Source: Ruegeria arenilitoris (GTDB lineage: Bacteria > Pseudomonadota > Alphaproteobacteria > Rhodobacterales > Rhodobacteraceae). From it: DNA of 64,000 nt. The DNA lies in NCBI RefSeq assembly GCF_013030265.1, contig NZ_WPZQ01000004.1:1-64000 (forward strand), written 5' to 3'. Below, piece after piece: positions 63,109 to 64,000 of this stretch (position 1 is the first letter of the stretch; every line of letters starts with the position of its first letter). The notes beneath the pieces were generated by a model, which saw nothing but the letters and a program-made list of their open reading frames with translations, was not told the DNA's origin and made no database searches. A program made the position numbers and the translations under genes.

Positions 63109-64000
63109 ATGGCCGACAACACGACACGCAGGCGCCGTGGCGGCGGCCGTGCTGGAGCCGCAGCCCGCAGAGGTGCCGAAGTCATCGAGCAGATGCCCTG
63201 GAACCCGCCAGTGAACATTGATCGGCCGACCGAACCATTGGGTCCCGAAGGCGTTGAAGCGATTCACGAGGGGGCAATGCGCATCCTCGAAGAGATCGGG
63301 ATCGAATTCTATAACGAAGAAGCCAAAGCTATCCTGCGAGAGGCGGGGTGCATCGTGAATGGCGATAACGTTCGCATGGGGCGCGACTTCGTTATGGAAA
63401 TGATTGGCAAGGCCCCGAATAAATTTACGATCACGCCCCGAAACCCGGACCGTACAATCGATATCGGTGGTAAAACCATGGTGTTCGGGAACGTGTCTTC
63501 ACCCCCGAACTATTGGGATATGGAGATTGGAAAGAAAGTTCCGGGCAACCGTGAAATGTGTCGGAACTTGCTGAAACTGACTCAGTATTTCAATTGCATC
63601 CACTTTGCCGGCGGTTATCCGGTTGAACCGGTCGATATTCATGCAAGTGTCCGCCATCTGGACGTTCTCTATGACAAACTGACCCTGACGGATAAGGTAA
63701 TGCACGCCTATTGCCTTGGAAAAGAGCGGGTCGAGGACGTGATGGAGATGGTCCGCATCGCCGGTGGTCTGAGTCATGAGGAATTCGAGGCGACTCCGCG
63801 GATGTATTCCAACATCAATTCGACTTCGCCGTTGAAGCATGACCATCCGATGATCGATGGCTGTTTGCGCCTTGCCCGTCGTGGTCAGGCCGTTGTCGTG
63901 ACGCCGTTTACACTTGCCGGCGCGATGGCGCCTGTAACCATGGCCGGCGCGGTGGCGCAGTCGCTGGCTGAGGGTCTTTGCGCAATTGCTCTATTTCAGT
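63109..64000 (+). CDS. Trimethylamine methyltransferase (MttB) family protein, partial (C-terminus off right edge)
   Basis: 297 codons are open to the right edge. Arg-rich N-terminus (NTTRRRRGGGRAGAAARRGAE), then PTEPLGPEGVEAIHEGAMRILEEIGIEF. The MttB-superfamily core includes KFTITPRNPDRTIDIGG, GNVSSPPNYWDMEIG, HFAGGYPVEPVDIHASVRHLD, AYCLGKERVEDVMEM, INSTSPLKHD and VVTPFTLAGAMAPVTMAGA. The ATG at 63109 has AGGAG upstream; one at 63094 is in frame. No in-frame amber codon lies in this part. The position where methanogen MttB carries pyrrolysine is beyond the window. Corrinoid-dependent demethylation of a quaternary amine is inferred. Confidence 0.82.
   Translation, partial: MADNTTRRRRGGGRAGAAARRGAEVIEQMPWNPPVNIDRPTEPLGPEGVEAIHEGAMRILEEIGIEFYNEEAKAILREAGCIVNGDNVRMGRDFVMEMIGKAPNKFTITPRNPDRTIDIGGKTMVFGNVSSPPNYWDMEIGKKVPGNREMCRNLLKLTQYFNCIHFAGGYPVEPVDIHASVRHLDVLYDKLTLTDKVMHAYCLGKERVEDVMEMVRIAGGLSHEEFEATPRMYSNINSTSPLKHDHPMIDGCLRLARRGQAVVVTPFTLAGAMAPVTMAGAVAQSLAEGLCAIALFQ

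Overview
The window is chromosomal DNA of an alphaproteobacterium, most likely a marine member of the Roseobacter group (Rhodobacterales). The basis is an alphaproteobacterial nuo operon order A-B-C-D-E-F-G-H-I-J-K-L-M-N interrupted by small genes, including two families I associate with Rhodobacterales (DUF5337 and DUF5333), a leucine-degradation (liu/mcc) cluster, a Hint-domain protein, an RTX-type M10 protease and an MttB-family methyltransferase. No rRNA, tRNA, insertion sequence, phage or CRISPR array was seen.

Region 1 (1-2741) is the N-terminal part of a very large secreted metalloprotease on the minus strand. It has a serralysin-type zinc site, RTX repeats and then tandem, nearly identical 106-residue units, each with a tryptophan-rich segment and an EF-hand-like calcium loop. 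It runs off the left edge. Region 2 (3056-13809) is a peptide uptake and hydrolysis locus: a divergent binding protein plus two permeases, against a fused double ATPase, an ArgE-like deacetylase and three tandem paralogous M20D amidohydrolases.

Region 3 (13803-24135) is mostly housekeeping: Kdo transferase, MoaA, an AlkD-like protein, a flavin-oxidase-family protein, GlmS and GlmU, then a HAD phosphatase, a DegT-type aminotransferase and a Hint-domain protein. Region 4 (24328-34785) is leucine/isovalerate catabolism: isovaleryl-CoA dehydrogenase, an acyl-CoA ligase, both methylcrotonyl-CoA carboxylase subunits, HMG-CoA lyase and a methylglutaconyl-CoA hydratase-like crotonase. An OmpW porin with an FNR-type box and several small secreted or membrane genes are set among them. 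A decayed copy of the 5' end of mccB shows that this operon was rearranged.

Region 5 (34902-54025) is the complete 14-gene nuo operon for respiratory complex I. At least ten extra small genes are spliced between the nuo genes, often with ATGA or TAATG stop/start overlaps. It ends at a good intrinsic terminator. Region 6 (54029-57233) is birA (without a DNA-binding domain), coaX and RNase J. Region 7 (57247-62988) holds a Nudix hydrolase, a DUF983 protein, an EF-hand protein with an ECF sigma/anti-sigma/metal-sensor-like module, a diguanylate cyclase with degenerate receiver domains, a DUF3572 protein and a HAD hydrolase. The right edge cuts an MttB-family gene (63109 onward) preceded by two direct 10-bp repeats.

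Functionally, the window links amino-acid and peptide catabolism (peptide import, leucine breakdown to acetyl-CoA and acetoacetate) to the respiratory entry point, complex I. BirA, the enzyme that would biotinylate the carboxylase, is encoded just after nuoN. All calls come from reading the sequence; no database search was run.
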